Below, piece after piece: positions 7,532-17,032 of a stretch of DNA of 49,373 nucleotides. The position numbers and the translations under genes are program-made. Origin of the DNA: Klebsiella terrigena (GTDB lineage: Bacteria; Pseudomonadota; Gammaproteobacteria; Enterobacterales; Enterobacteriaceae). The stretch covers positions 1 to 49,373 of the forward strand of contig NZ_BJNO01000030.1 of the NCBI RefSeq assembly GCF_006539725.1, written 5' to 3'. Each line of letters starts with the position of its first letter. The first letter of the stretch is position 1. The notes beneath the pieces were generated by a model, which worked only from the letters and a program-made list of their open reading frames with translations, did not search any database and was not told where the DNA came from.

Positions 7532-10090
7532 TCAGAACAGCTCGTGGGTCTCTCCCCCACCGTCGGTGAGGGTCGTCCCCACTTCATGAACCGCCTGCCG
7601 GGTGGGCTGCGTGCCGTCAATAAAGTACTCCGCACGACTATTGCCGCCGCTGGCCAGCTGGCCGGTGCTGCGATCGATATTCACCGTGACGATGCCAGAC
7701 GGCGGCGTTAGCGGCTCTTCCGGCACGCCTTCAAGCACTCTCTTCATAAAGTCATCCCAGGCCGGCTGGGCGCTTTTTGCCCCGCCTTCGTAACCGGAGA
7801 TCTGCTCTTTAATGGCGCCGGAAGCGGTTGTACGGCCCAGATCGCGTCGGTGGTCGTCAAAGCCAATCCATACTGACGTCACGACGCCTGGGCCATAGCC
7901 TGAGAACCACGCATCTTTCGAGCTGTTGGTGGTCCCCGTTTTGCCGCCGATATCGTGGCGCTGTAGATCGCGGCCGGCGCGCCAGCCGGTTCCCATCCAG
8001 CCCGGTTCGCCGAAGATGTTGCTGTTCAGCGCGCTTTTGATCAGGAAGGCCAGCGGCGTATTAATCACGTGCGGCGCGTACTCCGGCGCTCCGCTCTGGG
8101 CCACCAGGGCCTGGTTCGCCTGCTCAAGCTGCGGCTGCGGCGGCACTGCCGGGTTTTGCGGATCTTCCGAGGTCGCGACCTCTTCGACGTCTTTATTCTC
8201 CAGAACGTTGGACTTCGGCGTATCGCCGTAAATCACCGGGGAGTTGCACTGCGGGCAGGCAACTTTCGGCCGCTCTTCGAAGATGACGCCGCCCTGATCG
8301 TTTTCTATCTTGCTGATAAAGAACGGTGTAATCAGGAAACCGCCGTTAGCCATCACCGAGTAGCCGCGGGCAACCTGCAGCGGCGTGAAGGAGGCAGAGC
8401 CCAGCGCCAGCGATTCGGTATGCACGATGTTCTGCGCCGGGAAGCCGAAGCGCTGCAGATATTCCGCTGCGTAATCAACGCCCATCGCGCGCATCGCGCG
8501 AACCATCACCACGTTTTTCGACTGTCCCAGTCCCTGACGCAGACGAATGGGGCCCGCGTACTGCGGCGGGGAGTTTTTCGGCTGCCAGTCAGAACCCGCG
8601 CCGGCATCCCAGCGGGAAATGGGCACATCGTTGAGCATGCTCGCCAGGGTTAGGCCTTTATCCATCGCCGCGGTGTAGAGGAACGGCTTAATGTTCGACC
8701 CCACCTGACGCAAAGCCTGAGTGGCGCGGTTAAACTTGCTCTGGTTAAAGTCGAAGCCGCCGACCAGCGCGATAATGGCGCCATTTTGCGGGTTAATGGA
8801 GACCAGCGCCGAGTTCACGTCCGGTACCTGCGACAGCCACCAGCTGCTGCCCACCTGGCGGACCCAGATCTGTTGTCCCGTCTGCACTGCATCGGTCACT
8901 TTGCGCGGCGTAGCGCCCTGCTGAGTATCGGAGATAAAGCGACGAGCCCAGCGAACGCCCTCCATATTCAGCATCACCGAGGTGCCGTCGCCGAGCAGCG
9001 CAACGGCTTCCTGCGGATTAGCCGACGTCACGACCGCCGGAGAGAGCGGCCCGGAGCCGGGCTGATTTTTTAAGGTCGCGATGATTTTCTTGTTGTCCCA
9101 CGGGGTTTCACCCACTTTCCACAGCACGGCTGACGGCCCGCGGTAGCCGTGGCGCATATCGTAGTCCAGCACGTTATTACGTACCGCCTGCTGGGCGGAC
9201 TGCTGGTTTTTACGGGTGATCGTGGTGTAGACGCGATAGCCGTCTTCATAGGCCTTTTCGCCGTAGCGGTTAACCATCTCCTGACGCACCATCTCGCTGA
9301 GGTACGGCGAGGAGAAGGCGATTTCCGGCGCATGGTATCGGGCATCGATCGCTTCCCCGCGCGCCTGGTCGTACTGAGGCTGCGTGATATAGCCTTCGCT
9401 CAGCATACGCGCCAGCACCACGTTGCGGCGGGCGGTCGCGCGGTCGAGCGAGTACAGCGGGTTAAAGGTCGACGGCGCCTTCGGCAGACCGGCGATGACG
9501 GCCATTTCGCTCAGGCTGAGCTGGTCGACCGATTTACCAAAATAGACCTGCGCCGCGGCGCCAACGCCGTAGGCGCGATAGCCGAGGTAGATTTTATTGA
9601 CGTACAGCTCAAGGATTTCATCTTTGCTCAGCAGCTGCTCGATGCGGATCGCGAGGAAGGCCTCTTTGATCTTACGCATCAGCGTCTTCTCCGGGCTCAG
9701 GAAGAAGTTACGCGCCAGCTGCTGGGTGATGGTGCTGGCGCCCTGCGACGCATGGCCAGAGAACATGGCGACGCTGGCCGCACGGAAAATACCGACCGGG
9801 TCGACGCCATGATGCTCGTAAAAACGGCTGTCTTCGGTGGCAATAAACGCTTTGAGCAGCTCAGGCGGCATTTGTTGCAGGGTTACGGGAATACGGCGCT
9901 TCTCGCCATATTGCGCAATAAGCTCGCCATCCGCGCTGTAGACCTGCATCGGGATCTGCAGGCGCACATCCTTCAGGGTCGCGACGTCGGGGAGCTGTGG
10001 CTCAATATATTTATAAAGGCCAAAAATCGAGCCTGCACCCAGCAGAACGCAACAGACTGCAAGGATGAATAGATACTTTACGAACTTCAC
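7532..10090 (-). CDS. mrcA: Penicillin-binding protein 1a
   Basis: Bifunctional class A peptidoglycan synthase of the inner membrane: glycosyltransferase plus DD-transpeptidase acting in cell elongation. The 852-residue protein has an N-terminal membrane anchor (residues 6-28), a GT51 domain with the catalytic ATEDSRFYEHHG motif near 86 and RKIKE near 140, an OB-like insert, and a transpeptidase domain with SxxK in GSNIKP (about 465), SxN in QSKN (about 525) and KTGTT near 720. The segment with ACPQC near 610 also occurs in E. coli. It is monocistronic and divergent from hofM, which codes for a competence-pilus-like protein; the pairing is ancestral (ponA-pilMNOPQ). Confidence 0.98.
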   Translation of the reverse strand: MKFVKYLFILAVCCVLLGAGSIFGLYKYIEPQLPDVATLKDVRLQIPMQVYSADGELIAQYGEKRRIPVTLQQMPPELLKAFIATEDSRFYEHHGVDPVGIFRAASVAMFSGHASQGASTITQQLARNFFLSPEKTLMRKIKEAFLAIRIEQLLSKDEILELYVNKIYLGYRAYGVGAAAQVYFGKSVDQLSLSEMAVIAGLPKAPSTFNPLYSLDRATARRNVVLARMLSEGYITQPQYDQARGEAIDARYHAPEIAFSSPYLSEMVRQEMVNRYGEKAYEDGYRVYTTITRKNQQSAQQAVRNNVLDYDMRHGYRGPSAVLWKVGETPWDNKKIIATLKNQPGSGPLSPAVVTSANPQEAVALLGDGTSVMLNMEGVRWARRFISDTQQGATPRKVTDAVQTGQQIWVRQVGSSWWLSQVPDVNSALVSINPQNGAIIALVGGFDFNQSKFNRATQALRQVGSNIKPFLYTAAMDKGLTLASMLNDVPISRWDAGAGSDWQPKNSPPQYAGPIRLRQGLGQSKNVVMVRAMRAMGVDYAAEYLQRFGFPAQNIVHTESLALGSASFTPLQVARGYSVMANGGFLITPFFISKIENDQGGVIFEERPKVACPQCNSPVIYGDTPKSNVLENKDVEEVATSEDPQNPAVPPQPQLEQANQALVAQSGAPEYAPHVINTPLAFLIKSALNSNIFGEPGWMGTGWRAGRDLQRHDIGGKTGTTNSSKDAWFSGYGPGVVTSVWIGFDDHRRDLGRTTASGAIKEQISGYEGGAKSAQPAWDDFMKRVLEGVPEEPLTPPSGIVTVNIDRSTGQLASGGNSRAEYFIDGTQPTRQAVHEVGTTLTDGGGETHELF

Positions 10091-10207
10091 CGGAGATTTC
10101 CCATTTAGTTTTATTTGGGCAGTTTATAAACAAACGCGCGGTAGTATAAAGGCAAGCCTGGTGCATTGATAGAGCTCAACCGTAACGGCGGATAAGGAGA
10201 TATCACC
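10091..10207. promoter_or_regulatory. mrcA/hofM divergent promoter region
   Basis: A 117-bp gap that must contain both divergent promoters. In E. coli hofM transcription is tied to the competence regulator Sxy acting with CRP at CRP-S boxes (TGCGA-N6-TCGCA). I looked for such a box and did not see a convincing one. The hofM ribosome site (AAGGAGATATCACC, 10194-10207) is strong. Confidence 0.4.
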
Positions 10208-10993
10208 ATGGCTTTCAGGAACTGGCGAATAGGGATGCACATCCAGCAGGATAAGATAGCGATCGTGGCGCTGCGGTTTGAGCGCTCCCGCTGGGCGCTG
10301 TGTCGCTGGTGGCATATCGCGCTGGCACCCGGCATCGTCCGGAATGGACAGGTGGCTGACGGCATAGCGCTGGCCGAGCGGCTGCGCGGCTGGCGACGAG
10401 AGCTGCCGTTACAGCATCAGGTGAGTATCGCGTTTCCGGCCAGCCGAACGCTGCAAAAAAGAGTCCCGTCTCCCCAGCTCTCTCTGCGTGAAAGCGAGCA
10501 GGCGATGTGGGCGGCCAGCGCCATGGCGCAGCAGCTGGAAATGCCCGTATCTTCGTTATGCGTCGATTATAGCGCATCCCCGGACGCCAGCGAGTGGCGG
10601 GTCACCGCCGCTCAGCGACTCGATATCGACGCGCTGCGCCAGCTTGCCGCCCGGCTAAAGCTCAGGGTGAGCGCCATTGTCCCCGATGCCAGCGCGCTGA
10701 GCGCCTTTTTCCCCTGGCTACCGGCGGAACTCTCAGGCCTGGCGTGGCACGATGAAATGCACTGGATATGGGCTTTGCCGGATAGCTGGGGCAGCTGCCC
10801 GCGGGCTGAAGTGGCCGCATTTGCTCAGCTCTCTGCGCGATTAAACGCCCGGCAGCTCGGGCTTTGTTCGACCCGGCCTGCCGACGAATGTCGCTTTGAT
10901 CCGTGGAGCGTGATACATCGCCTGCAGCCTCCGCTCCCCGCCTGCGGCGACAGCTTCGCCGTGGCGCTGGGCCTCGCGCTGGGAGTGCACTGA
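10208..10993 (+). CDS. hofM: DNA-uptake pilus assembly protein HofM (PilM-like)
   Basis: PilM-like actin-fold component of the type IV pilus-type DNA-utilisation apparatus; expected at the cytoplasmic face of the inner membrane, linking to HofN. The 261-residue sequence opens with GMHIQQDKIAIVALRF, the divergent phosphate-1 strand of the family, and has no membrane segment. Length is close to E. coli HofM (259). It heads the tightly packed hofMNOPQ run; in E. coli this cluster is needed for using DNA as a nutrient and has Sxy/CRP-dependent expression. Sequence is the most divergent part of this locus, so the name rests on position plus fold-like features. Confidence 0.88.
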   Translation: MAFRNWRIGMHIQQDKIAIVALRFERSRWALCRWWHIALAPGIVRNGQVADGIALAERLRGWRRELPLQHQVSIAFPASRTLQKRVPSPQLSLRESEQAMWAASAMAQQLEMPVSSLCVDYSASPDASEWRVTAAQRLDIDALRQLAARLKLRVSAIVPDASALSAFFPWLPAELSGLAWHDEMHWIWALPDSWGSCPRAEVAAFAQLSARLNARQLGLCSTRPADECRFDPWSVIHRLQPPLPACGDSFAVALGLALGVH

Positions 10994-10995
10994 GC

Positions 10996-11535
10996 GTGGC
11001 GCAGGCTATCAATCTTCTTCCCTGGCGAGCAGCCCGTCGGCGGCAGCGGCTGCGACTTTGGCTACTCTCCGCCGGCGGGCTGCTGCTGGGTCTGCTGCTG
11101 GCGCTGTCGGTTTCCCGGGCGTCGCGCGAGGCTGACGACAGGCTCACAGCGGTGAGATCAGCTGCCGAAAATCAGCTTTATGCGGCGCTCCAGCAGCGTC
11201 AACGCCTGATGCAGGAGCAGCTCCAGCAGCATGAAAAGCAGCGCTTGCGCCACCAGCAGCGGGAGCTGACCCGAGCCTGGCAGCCGCGGCTTCGCAGGAT
11301 TGCGTCGCTGATGCCGGAACAGGCTTGGCTAACCCGACTGGAGTATCAGCAAAACACCCTGACCCTCAGCGGCCTGACTCTACGGCTGAACGCCTTATCG
11401 GCGCTGGAAACCGCGCTGAAGACGGTCGATGGATTTCGGCCGGCCAAAACCGGTGAAACCCGGCGTGATACCGGTGGCCGCTGGCTGTTTAGTTTTTCCC
11501 TTGCAGGAGAAAGCCATTATGCTGGCACTTATTGA
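10996..11535 (+). CDS. hofN: DNA-uptake pilus assembly protein HofN (PilN-like)
   Basis: PilN-like bitopic inner-membrane protein. The family signature INLLPWR, the site where PilN docks on PilM, is at residues 5-11, followed by an Arg-rich stretch, one membrane helix (about 22-44) and a coiled-coil-prone Gln/Arg/Glu region (60-100). The start is the GTG at 10996, two bases after the hofM stop, with GGGAG about 10 nt upstream; this gives 179 residues, the E. coli length. A longer open frame starting inside hofM is not credible. The end overlaps hofO by 17 bp. Confidence 0.88.
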   Translation: MAQAINLLPWRAARRRQRLRLWLLSAGGLLLGLLLALSVSRASREADDRLTAVRSAAENQLYAALQQRQRLMQEQLQQHEKQRLRHQQRELTRAWQPRLRRIASLMPEQAWLTRLEYQQNTLTLSGLTLRLNALSALETALKTVDGFRPAKTGETRRDTGGRWLFSFSLAGESHYAGTY

Positions 11536-11968
11536 GCGCGGGATGGCATCACTTTTCCGCCTGCGCGGCGGCTGGCTAACGCTGGCAGTCGCCTTGCCGC
11601 TCACCCTCGCCGCCGGTTTATGGCTGATATCTCCGCCGCCGGCGCAGGAAAGCGTTCGCTCGGATCGTCTGCGCCAGCAGTGGCTGAAGCTGCTCCCGCT
11701 GCGGGTAGCCCTTGGCCGGGAGGAGGTCGCCGGGCCCGCGGAGCGGGTTTTTTCCCCGCTTCATCTGCCGGTCGATGGGGCGGCGCTAATTGCCTGGAAG
11801 CCCGCAGGAAGAGGCGGGGAGATGGTGCTTGAGCTTCGCTGGCCGTCGGTACCGGCGCTGTTTTCCTGGCTGGCAGACTGCGGGATGCGGGTTGCCGCGT
11901 TTTCGCTACAGCCGCAGAAGCGGGTGCTGCGGCTGAGCCTGCAGCTGGAGGCCGAAGATGCGGAGTAA
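11519..11968 (+). CDS. hofO: DNA-uptake pilus assembly protein HofO (PilO-like)
   Basis: PilO-like inner-membrane partner of HofN. The 149-residue product has a single N-terminal membrane helix (about residues 18-37, WLTLAVALPLTLAAGLWLI) followed by a small periplasmic ferredoxin-like domain. The ATG at 11519 is preceded by AGGAG at 9 nt, overlaps the hofN end by 17 bp and gives the family length (146 in E. coli); an in-frame ATG at 11429 lies inside hofN and is not needed. Its stop overlaps hofP by 11 bp, suggesting translational coupling. Confidence 0.87.
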   Translation: MLALIERGMASLFRLRGGWLTLAVALPLTLAAGLWLISPPPAQESVRSDRLRQQWLKLLPLRVALGREEVAGPAERVFSPLHLPVDGAALIAWKPAGRGGEMVLELRWPSVPALFSWLADCGMRVAAFSLQPQKRVLRLSLQLEAEDAE

Positions 11969-12368
11969 ATGGTGGCGCCTGGCGCTGCTGCTGTCTGTGC
12001 CTCTGCCGCTGGCCGGCGAGGCGCGTGACCCCTTCCAGCCGGCGGAAGATCGCTGTCAGGTGGCGGCGTTGACGCAGTGGCGCTACGGCGGGGCGATAGG
12101 CTCCCCGCAGCTGTGGATCGGAATCCTGCAGGACAGCGCGGGAAAGTGGCGTCGGGTGAGGGTAAACGACACCCTCGTGGCCGGCTGGAAGATAAGCCTG
12201 CTGACGGCGGAAAAAATCGAAATAACGACAGGGCCGGGATGCGACCCTCTGCACTGGCGCTGGCTGCGTGAGGAAAAAAAAGATGCGATGGATAAGCCTG
12301 TTATTTCTGCTGCCGCTGGCGGCAGCAGCGGCCAGGAAAGAGCCGCCGATCTCTCTGGTGGTCGATGA
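11958..12368 (+). CDS. hofP: DNA-uptake pilus assembly protein HofP (PilP-like)
   Basis: Small periplasmic pilotin-like component thought to bridge the HofN/HofO inner-membrane complex to the HofQ secretin. The 136 residues begin with a signal-like segment (WWRLALLLSVPLPLAGEA) followed by the RDPFQP motif that marks PilP/HofP proteins, and there are two cysteines (DRCQV, GPGCD) as in E. coli. It overlaps hofO by 11 bp and hofQ by 86 bp; the long overlap with hofQ is in another frame and unusual in extent, though similarly compact arrangements occur in this cluster. Confidence 0.85.
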   Translation: MRSKWWRLALLLSVPLPLAGEARDPFQPAEDRCQVAALTQWRYGGAIGSPQLWIGILQDSAGKWRRVRVNDTLVAGWKISLLTAEKIEITTGPGCDPLHWRWLREEKKDAMDKPVISAAAGGSSGQERAADLSGGR

Positions 12369-13518
12369 GGCCCCGGTGGTTCAGGTGCTACAAACGCTGG
12401 CAGCGCTGCGGCAGCAGAATCTGGTGGTCGCTTCCGACGTGAGCGGGACGCTCTCGCTGCAGCTGCACAACGTTCCCTGGCAGCAGGCCCTGCGGTCAGT
12501 CGTCGATAGCGCCGGGCTGACGTTCAGCCAGCAGGGAACGATTCTGTACGTGCATACTTTGGCGTGGAAAAAAGCACAGCAGGCGCAGCTTGAATCCGAT
12601 CGCGCAAAGCGAAAACAGAATCTCCCTCTGCAGCGGCATAGCATCGTGCTGCGCTATGCCGATGCGGGCGAGCTGGCGAAGGATGGCGACAGGCTGCTCA
12701 GCCTGCGCGGTAGCCTGACCGTCGATAAGCGCACCAACCGGCTGCTGATTCGGGATGACGCTGAGCATCTGACCGCGCTGAAGGCCTGGGCTCTGGAGAT
12801 GGACCTGCCCGTCGGTCAGGTAGAGCTGGCGGCGCATATTGTCTCAATGAGTGAAACCAGCCTGCGCGAGCTGGGGGTAAAATGGAGCCTGGCTGAAGCC
12901 AGCAGCGTGCCGGGTTCAGGCAAGTTCACTGCGCTGGGCAGCCAGCTGGCGGTAGGCAATGCCAGTACGCGCACGGGCTTTAATATCGGGCGCATCAACG
13001 GGCGCCTGCTGGCGCTGGAGCTGTCGGCGCTGGAGCAAAAGCAGCAGGTCGACATCATCGCCAGCCCGCGGCTGCTGGCTTCCCATATGCAGCCCGCCAG
13101 CATCAAGCAGGGGAGCGAGATACCCTATCAGGTTTCCCGGGGAGAGAACGGCGCAACGTCGGTCGAGTTCAAAGAGGCCGTGCTGGGAATGGAGGTCACG
13201 CCAACGGTGCTGCAGCAGAACCGCGTGCGCCTGAAGCTGCGAATCAGTGAAAATACGCCGGGTCAGGTGCTGCAGCAGGAAAATGGCGAGGTGCTGGCGA
13301 TCGATAAGCAGGAAATTGAAACCCAGGTTGAGGTGAACAGCGGTGAAACCCTGGCGCTGGGAGGGATTTTTTCACAAAAAAACAAATCTGCCCGCGACAG
13401 TATTCCGCTACTCGGCGATATTCCTCTGCTGGGTCATCTGTTTCGCCGGGACGGGAAAGATAATGAGCGACGCGAACTGGTTGTCTTCATTACCCCACGG
13501 ATTCTGGCAGTGCATTAG
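12283..13518 (+). CDS. hofQ: DNA-uptake secretin HofQ (PilQ-like)
   Basis: Outer-membrane secretin through which DNA is thought to pass during uptake. The 411-residue product has a signal peptide (MRWISLLFLLPLAAAAA), N-terminal STN/N0 and N1 domains (about 22-180) and a C-terminal secretin domain carrying the family signature near 330-400: VEVNSGETLALGG, then PLLGDIPLLGHLFR and ELVVFITPRI. The start is the ATG at 12283 with GAGG 9 nt upstream rather than the GTG at 12268; this matches E. coli HofQ (412). It is much shorter than Neisseria PilQ. No pilin gene lies next to it. Confidence 0.93.
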   Translation: MRWISLLFLLPLAAAAARKEPPISLVVDEAPVVQVLQTLAALRQQNLVVASDVSGTLSLQLHNVPWQQALRSVVDSAGLTFSQQGTILYVHTLAWKKAQQAQLESDRAKRKQNLPLQRHSIVLRYADAGELAKDGDRLLSLRGSLTVDKRTNRLLIRDDAEHLTALKAWALEMDLPVGQVELAAHIVSMSETSLRELGVKWSLAEASSVPGSGKFTALGSQLAVGNASTRTGFNIGRINGRLLALELSALEQKQQVDIIASPRLLASHMQPASIKQGSEIPYQVSRGENGATSVEFKEAVLGMEVTPTVLQQNRVRLKLRISENTPGQVLQQENGEVLAIDKQEIETQVEVNSGETLALGGIFSQKNKSARDSIPLLGDIPLLGHLFRRDGKDNERRELVVFITPRILAVH

Positions 13519-13910
13519 GCGTTTTTCTTGCTAAACACGTTTCAGGTGTTTGACGTGAGGACGGATTTAGCATACAAGGGGTACCGATTTGAGAGTCGGG
13601 TTCGGCATCAATCCTCCCTTTTTGTCCGGTGATTTATTCTCATAATCGTTCAAGACGTATTGAGGCGGTAAGCAAGTTCACCCCCAGAAACATAGCTAGC
13701 TATGCACCTGGAGGCGAATAAGTGCAGCCAACGGTGAGGTAGTTTGAATAATGAAGCGTATATTCAGTTGCCAAACCTGCCGGAGTATTGAGATAATTTT
13801 TAGTCTGACTCTCGCTCTATTGCATATGAGGTTTCAGTTCATGTCCTGCTGCGCTGGGTATTCGCGAAGCGGGTTTATCATTAACGAATAGTCTTAGTAG
13901 TACCGAAAAA
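13519..13910. other. Long aroK leader region
   Basis: 392 bp without a gene between hofQ and aroK. E. coli also has a long untranslated leader here, from which aroK is expressed. The stretch contains an ERIC-like palindrome (13648-13749). The last 30 bases before aroK resemble E. coli. There is no strong Shine-Dalgarno directly before the aroK ATG. I could not place promoter hexamers with confidence. Confidence 0.6.
13648..13749 (-). repeat. ERIC-like imperfect palindromic repeat
   Basis: About 102 bp with a perfect 14-bp core palindrome CATAGCTAGCTATG (13691-13704) and arms that pair imperfectly outward (CCCCCAG left, CTGGAGG right; GCAAGTTC left, AATAAGTGC right), ending in TTCAA/TTGAA. 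On the minus strand the order TTCAA, GTTGGCTGC, CCTCCAG, core, CTGGGGG, TTGCTTACCGCC follows the ERIC/IRU consensus as I remember it. Such repeats are transcribed into stable hairpins and have no coding capacity. Exact ends are uncertain. Confidence 0.65.
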
Positions 13911-14432
13911 ATGGCAGAGAAACGCAATATCTTTCTGGTTGGGCCTATGGGTGCCGGCAAAAGCACTATTGGGCGCCAGTTAGCCCAACAGCTCAACATG
14001 GAATTTTACGATTCCGATCAAGAGATTGAGAAACGCACCGGCGCTGACGTTGGCTGGGTCTTCGATGTTGAAGGCGAAGACGGCTTCCGCGATCGTGAAG
14101 AAAAAATCATCAATGAATTGACGGAAAAACAGGGAATTGTGCTGGCAACAGGCGGCGGCTCTGTAAAATCCCGTGAAACGCGTAACCGTCTCTCCGCCCG
14201 CGGCGTGGTGGTCTACCTGGAAACAACGATCGAAAAACAGCTTGCCCGTACGCAGCGCGATAAAAAGCGTCCTCTATTACAGGTTGAAGCGCCGCCTCGC
14301 GAAGTGCTTGAAGCGTTGGCAGACGAGCGCAACCCGCTGTATGAAGAGATTGCTGACGTCACTATTCGTACTGACGATCAGAGTGCGAAAGTGGTGGCAA
14401 ACCAGATTATTCATATGCTGGAAAGCAATTGA
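13911..14432 (+). CDS. aroK: Shikimate kinase 1
   Basis: Phosphorylates shikimate to shikimate 3-phosphate with ATP in the aromatic amino-acid pathway; cytosolic. The 173 residues are of E. coli length and near-identical to it from memory. Motifs: P-loop GPMGAGKST near residue 11, the shikimate-binding Asp/Arg set (DSDQEIE at 34; FRDRE near 58), and GGGSVKSRE near 80, with the lid region QRDKKRPLL near 118. It is the first gene of the aroK-aroB-damX-dam-rpe-gph-trpS series; aroB follows after 54 bp. Confidence 0.98.
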   Translation: MAEKRNIFLVGPMGAGKSTIGRQLAQQLNMEFYDSDQEIEKRTGADVGWVFDVEGEDGFRDREEKIINELTEKQGIVLATGGGSVKSRETRNRLSARGVVVYLETTIEKQLARTQRDKKRPLLQVEAPPREVLEALADERNPLYEEIADVTIRTDDQSAKVVANQIIHMLESN

Positions 14433-14486
14433 TTCTGGCTTAATAAAGTGCGTCAGAGTAAAAGCAACTGAGGTGGACGTCGCGTT

Positions 14487-15581
14487 ATGGAGAGGCTTAC
14501 TGTAACTCTCGGGGAACGTAGTTACCCGATTACCATCGCGGCTGGTTTGTTTAACGATCCAGCTTCCTTTCAGCCACTGCAATCAGGCGACCAGGTTATG
14601 CTGGTCACCAATGAAACGCTGGCGCCGCTTTATCTGGATAACGTTCGTTCCGTTCTGGAGCAGGCGGGTGTTAAGGTAGACAGTGTTATTTTACCCGACG
14701 GCGAGCAGTACAAAAGCCTGACGGTGATGGATACGGTCTTCACCGCTTTGTTGCAAAAACCGCACGGCCGTGACACCACACTGGTAGCACTCGGCGGCGG
14801 CGTGGTCGGTGATTTAACCGGCTTTGCTGCGGCTAGCTATCAGCGCGGTGTGCGTTTTATTCAGGTTCCAACCACCCTGCTGTCGCAGGTGGATTCTTCG
14901 GTCGGTGGTAAAACTGCCGTCAATCATCCTCTCGGTAAAAATATGATTGGTGCCTTCTGGCAGCCAGTTTCTGTCGTTGTCGATCTCAACTGTCTTAAGA
15001 CGTTGCCGGCGCGCGAACTGTCTTCCGGCCTGGCTGAAGTCATTAAGTACGGCGTCATCCTTGACGGTGAATTCTTCGACTGGCTGGAAAACAACATCGA
15101 TGCGCTGATGGCGCTGGATGAAAAAGCAATGGCGTACTGTATTCGCCGCTGCTGTGAGCTGAAAGCCGAAGTTGTTGCCGCCGACGAGCGTGAAACCGGG
15201 TTACGTGCTTTACTGAATCTTGGACATACTTTTGGTCATGCTATCGAGGCCGAAATGGGCTACGGTAACTGGCTGCACGGCGAGGCTGTCGCTGCCGGTA
15301 TGGTCATGGCTGCGCGTACGTCCGAACGATTAGGGCAGTTCAGCGCGCAGGATACGCAGCGTCTTATTACGCTGCTGCAGCGTGCGGGTCTGCCGGTCAG
15401 TGGGCCGCAGGAGATGACCGCGCAGGCGTATCTGCCCCACATGATGCGTGATAAAAAGGTGCTGGCAGGCGAAATGCGGCTGGTGCTACCGCTCGCTATA
15501 GGGAAAAGCGAGGTTCGCGGCGGAGTGTCGCACGATGTAGTTCTTGGCGCGATTGCTGATACTGAGCAGGCGCAACAATAA
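14487..15581 (+). CDS. aroB: 3-Dehydroquinate synthase
   Basis: Converts DAHP to 3-dehydroquinate using NAD+ and a divalent metal; second step of the shikimate pathway. The 364-residue product (E. coli 362) shows the NAD-binding [12 protein letters not shown] motif near 103, the [20 protein letters not shown] segment near 130-150 and the metal ligands in [12 protein letters not shown] (about 245) and NWLHGEAV (about 262). The ATG lies 54 bp after aroK in the conserved order, so it is probably read from the aroK transcript. Two extra residues occur at the C terminus (TEQAQQ). Confidence 0.98.
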   Translation: MERLTVTLGERSYPITIAAGLFNDPASFQPLQSGDQVMLVTNETLAPLYLDNVRSVLEQAGVKVDSVILPDGEQYKSLTVMDTVFTALLQKPHGRDTTLVALGGGVVGDLTGFAAASYQRGVRFIQVPTTLLSQVDSSVGGKTAVNHPLGKNMIGAFWQPVSVVVDLNCLKTLPARELSSGLAEVIKYGVILDGEFFDWLENNIDALMALDEKAMAYCIRRCCELKAEVVAADERETGLRALLNLGHTFGHAIEAEMGYGNWLHGEAVAAGMVMAARTSERLGQFSAQDTQRLITLLQRAGLPVSGPQEMTAQAYLPHMMRDKKVLAGEMRLVLPLAIGKSEVRGGVSHDVVLGAIADTEQAQQ

Positions 15582-15665
15582 GAAGGTCTAGCCGCGTCCG
15601 CGCGGCGTTATCATTTCAGGTGACATGCAATAGTCGTGAGCATAAGCCTTTTAGTGGGGTGTTAA

Positions 15666-16955
15666 ATGGATGAATTAAAACCAGAAGACGATTTGAAAGC
15701 CGATCGCAACGATCGTCGTGCTGGTCGTTCCCGTCAGTCTTCCGAGCGCGAAAGCGATCCGCAGATCAATTTTGATGATGTCGATCTTGATGCGGACGAG
15801 AGCCGTCCGACGCGCGCCAGTAAAGCACGCCGTGAGCGCGATGAAGAAGAGTATGAAGAAGACCTGGAGTCTGAAGAAGACGAGGTCGAAGAGCAGCAGG
15901 TTGAGCGCCGTCCGCGTAAGCGTAAGAAAGCGCCAGCGAAGCCTGCCTCTCGCCAGTACATTATGATGGGGGTGGGGATCCTCGTGCTGCTGCTGCTGAT
16001 TGTCGGCATCGGTTCTGCACTGAAGTCACCATCTTCCTCGAACGAACAAGCGGCGACAGGTGAGAAGAGTATCAATCTGTCAGACGCGCAGGACAACAGC
16101 GCTCAGCCTGCCACGCAGGACCAGACCGCGGGTAACGCCCAGCAGCAGGACGTTTCTCTGCCGCCAATTGCGTCTAACCCAACCCAGGGCCAGACTACCG
16201 CTGAGCCGCAGGGACAGCAGCGCGTCGAGGTTCAGGGCGATCTGAACAACGCGCTGACTCAGCAGCAGGGCCAGATTGACAGCGCCGTGGCAAGCTCGAC
16301 GTTACCGACCGAACCTGCAACCGTCGCCCCGATGCGCAATGGTACGGCTCCGCGTCAGGCAACCACCGAGCGCCAGACGCAGACCGCAGCCGCCGCCGCA
16401 CCGCGTCCGGTCGAGCGTAAGCACACCGTTATTGAGCCGAAGCCGATGGCTACCGCGAAAGCACCGGTTGAGTCGAAGCCGGCACAGCCGAAGCGTGTTG
16501 AAAGCACTGCCGCTGCGGCACCGGTGAAAACGCCTGCCGTCGAGCCAGCTAAGCCTGCCGCTACTGCCCAGGCTAAGCCGACTCCGGCCGCCGCGCCAGC
16601 TGCAACCGCTACTGCTGCAGCGACCGCTGCTCCGGCGGCGACAGCGGCCGCTTCTGCTGGCAAAACTGCCGGTGACGTAGGCTCGATGAAAGCCGCTCCG
16701 TCCGGCAACTACACCCTGCAGCTCAGCTCTTCCTCCAACTACAACAATCTGAGTAGCTGGGCGAAGAAAGAGAAGCTGGATAAGTACGTCGTCTATGAGA
16801 CTACCCGTAACGGTCAGCCCTGGTATGTGCTGGTCAGCGGCATTTACGCTTCGAAAGATGAAGCTAAACGCGCTGTAGCGACTCTGCCAGCGGACGTGCA
16901 GGCGAAAAACCCGTGGGCAAAACCGCTGCATCAGGTCCAGGCTGACCTGAAGTAA
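15666..16955 (+). CDS. damX: Cell division protein DamX (SPOR domain)
   Basis: Bitopic inner-membrane protein recruited to the septum through binding of denuded glycan strands. The 429 residues (E. coli 428) comprise an acidic/basic cytoplasmic part (1-95, rich in Asp, Glu, Arg), one membrane helix near 99-119 ([20 protein letters not shown]), a long periplasmic low-complexity linker rich in Ala, Pro, Thr and Gln (about 125-345), and a C-terminal SPOR domain (about 350-425, beginning [11 protein letters not shown] and including [19 protein letters not shown]). It lies between aroB and dam as in all close relatives. Confidence 0.97.
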   Translation: MDELKPEDDLKADRNDRRAGRSRQSSERESDPQINFDDVDLDADESRPTRASKARRERDEEEYEEDLESEEDEVEEQQVERRPRKRKKAPAKPASRQYIMMGVGILVLLLLIVGIGSALKSPSSSNEQAATGEKSINLSDAQDNSAQPATQDQTAGNAQQQDVSLPPIASNPTQGQTTAEPQGQQRVEVQGDLNNALTQQQGQIDSAVASSTLPTEPATVAPMRNGTAPRQATTERQTQTAAAAAPRPVERKHTVIEPKPMATAKAPVESKPAQPKRVESTAAAAPVKTPAVEPAKPAATAQAKPTPAAAPAATATAAATAAPAATAAASAGKTAGDVGSMKAAPSGNYTLQLSSSSNYNNLSSWAKKEKLDKYVVYETTRNGQPWYVLVSGIYASKDEAKRAVATLPADVQAKNPWAKPLHQVQADLK

Positions 16956-17032
16956 GCTGCGGCGTAGTCTTAAGCGCAGGGTGCTGTCGGAGCTTTCTCC
17001 ACAGCCGGAGAATGTGTAATTATTTAGGCAGC

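Noticed and set aside
9149-10072. 307-codon plus-strand frame opposite mrcA
   Set aside because: Antisense shadow of the conserved PBP1a glycosyltransferase region; no ribosome site or domain.
16302-16931. 209-codon minus-strand frame opposite damX
   Set aside because: Produced by the Ala/Pro/Thr low-complexity region of damX; reads as Arg/Gly/Ser-rich nonsense.
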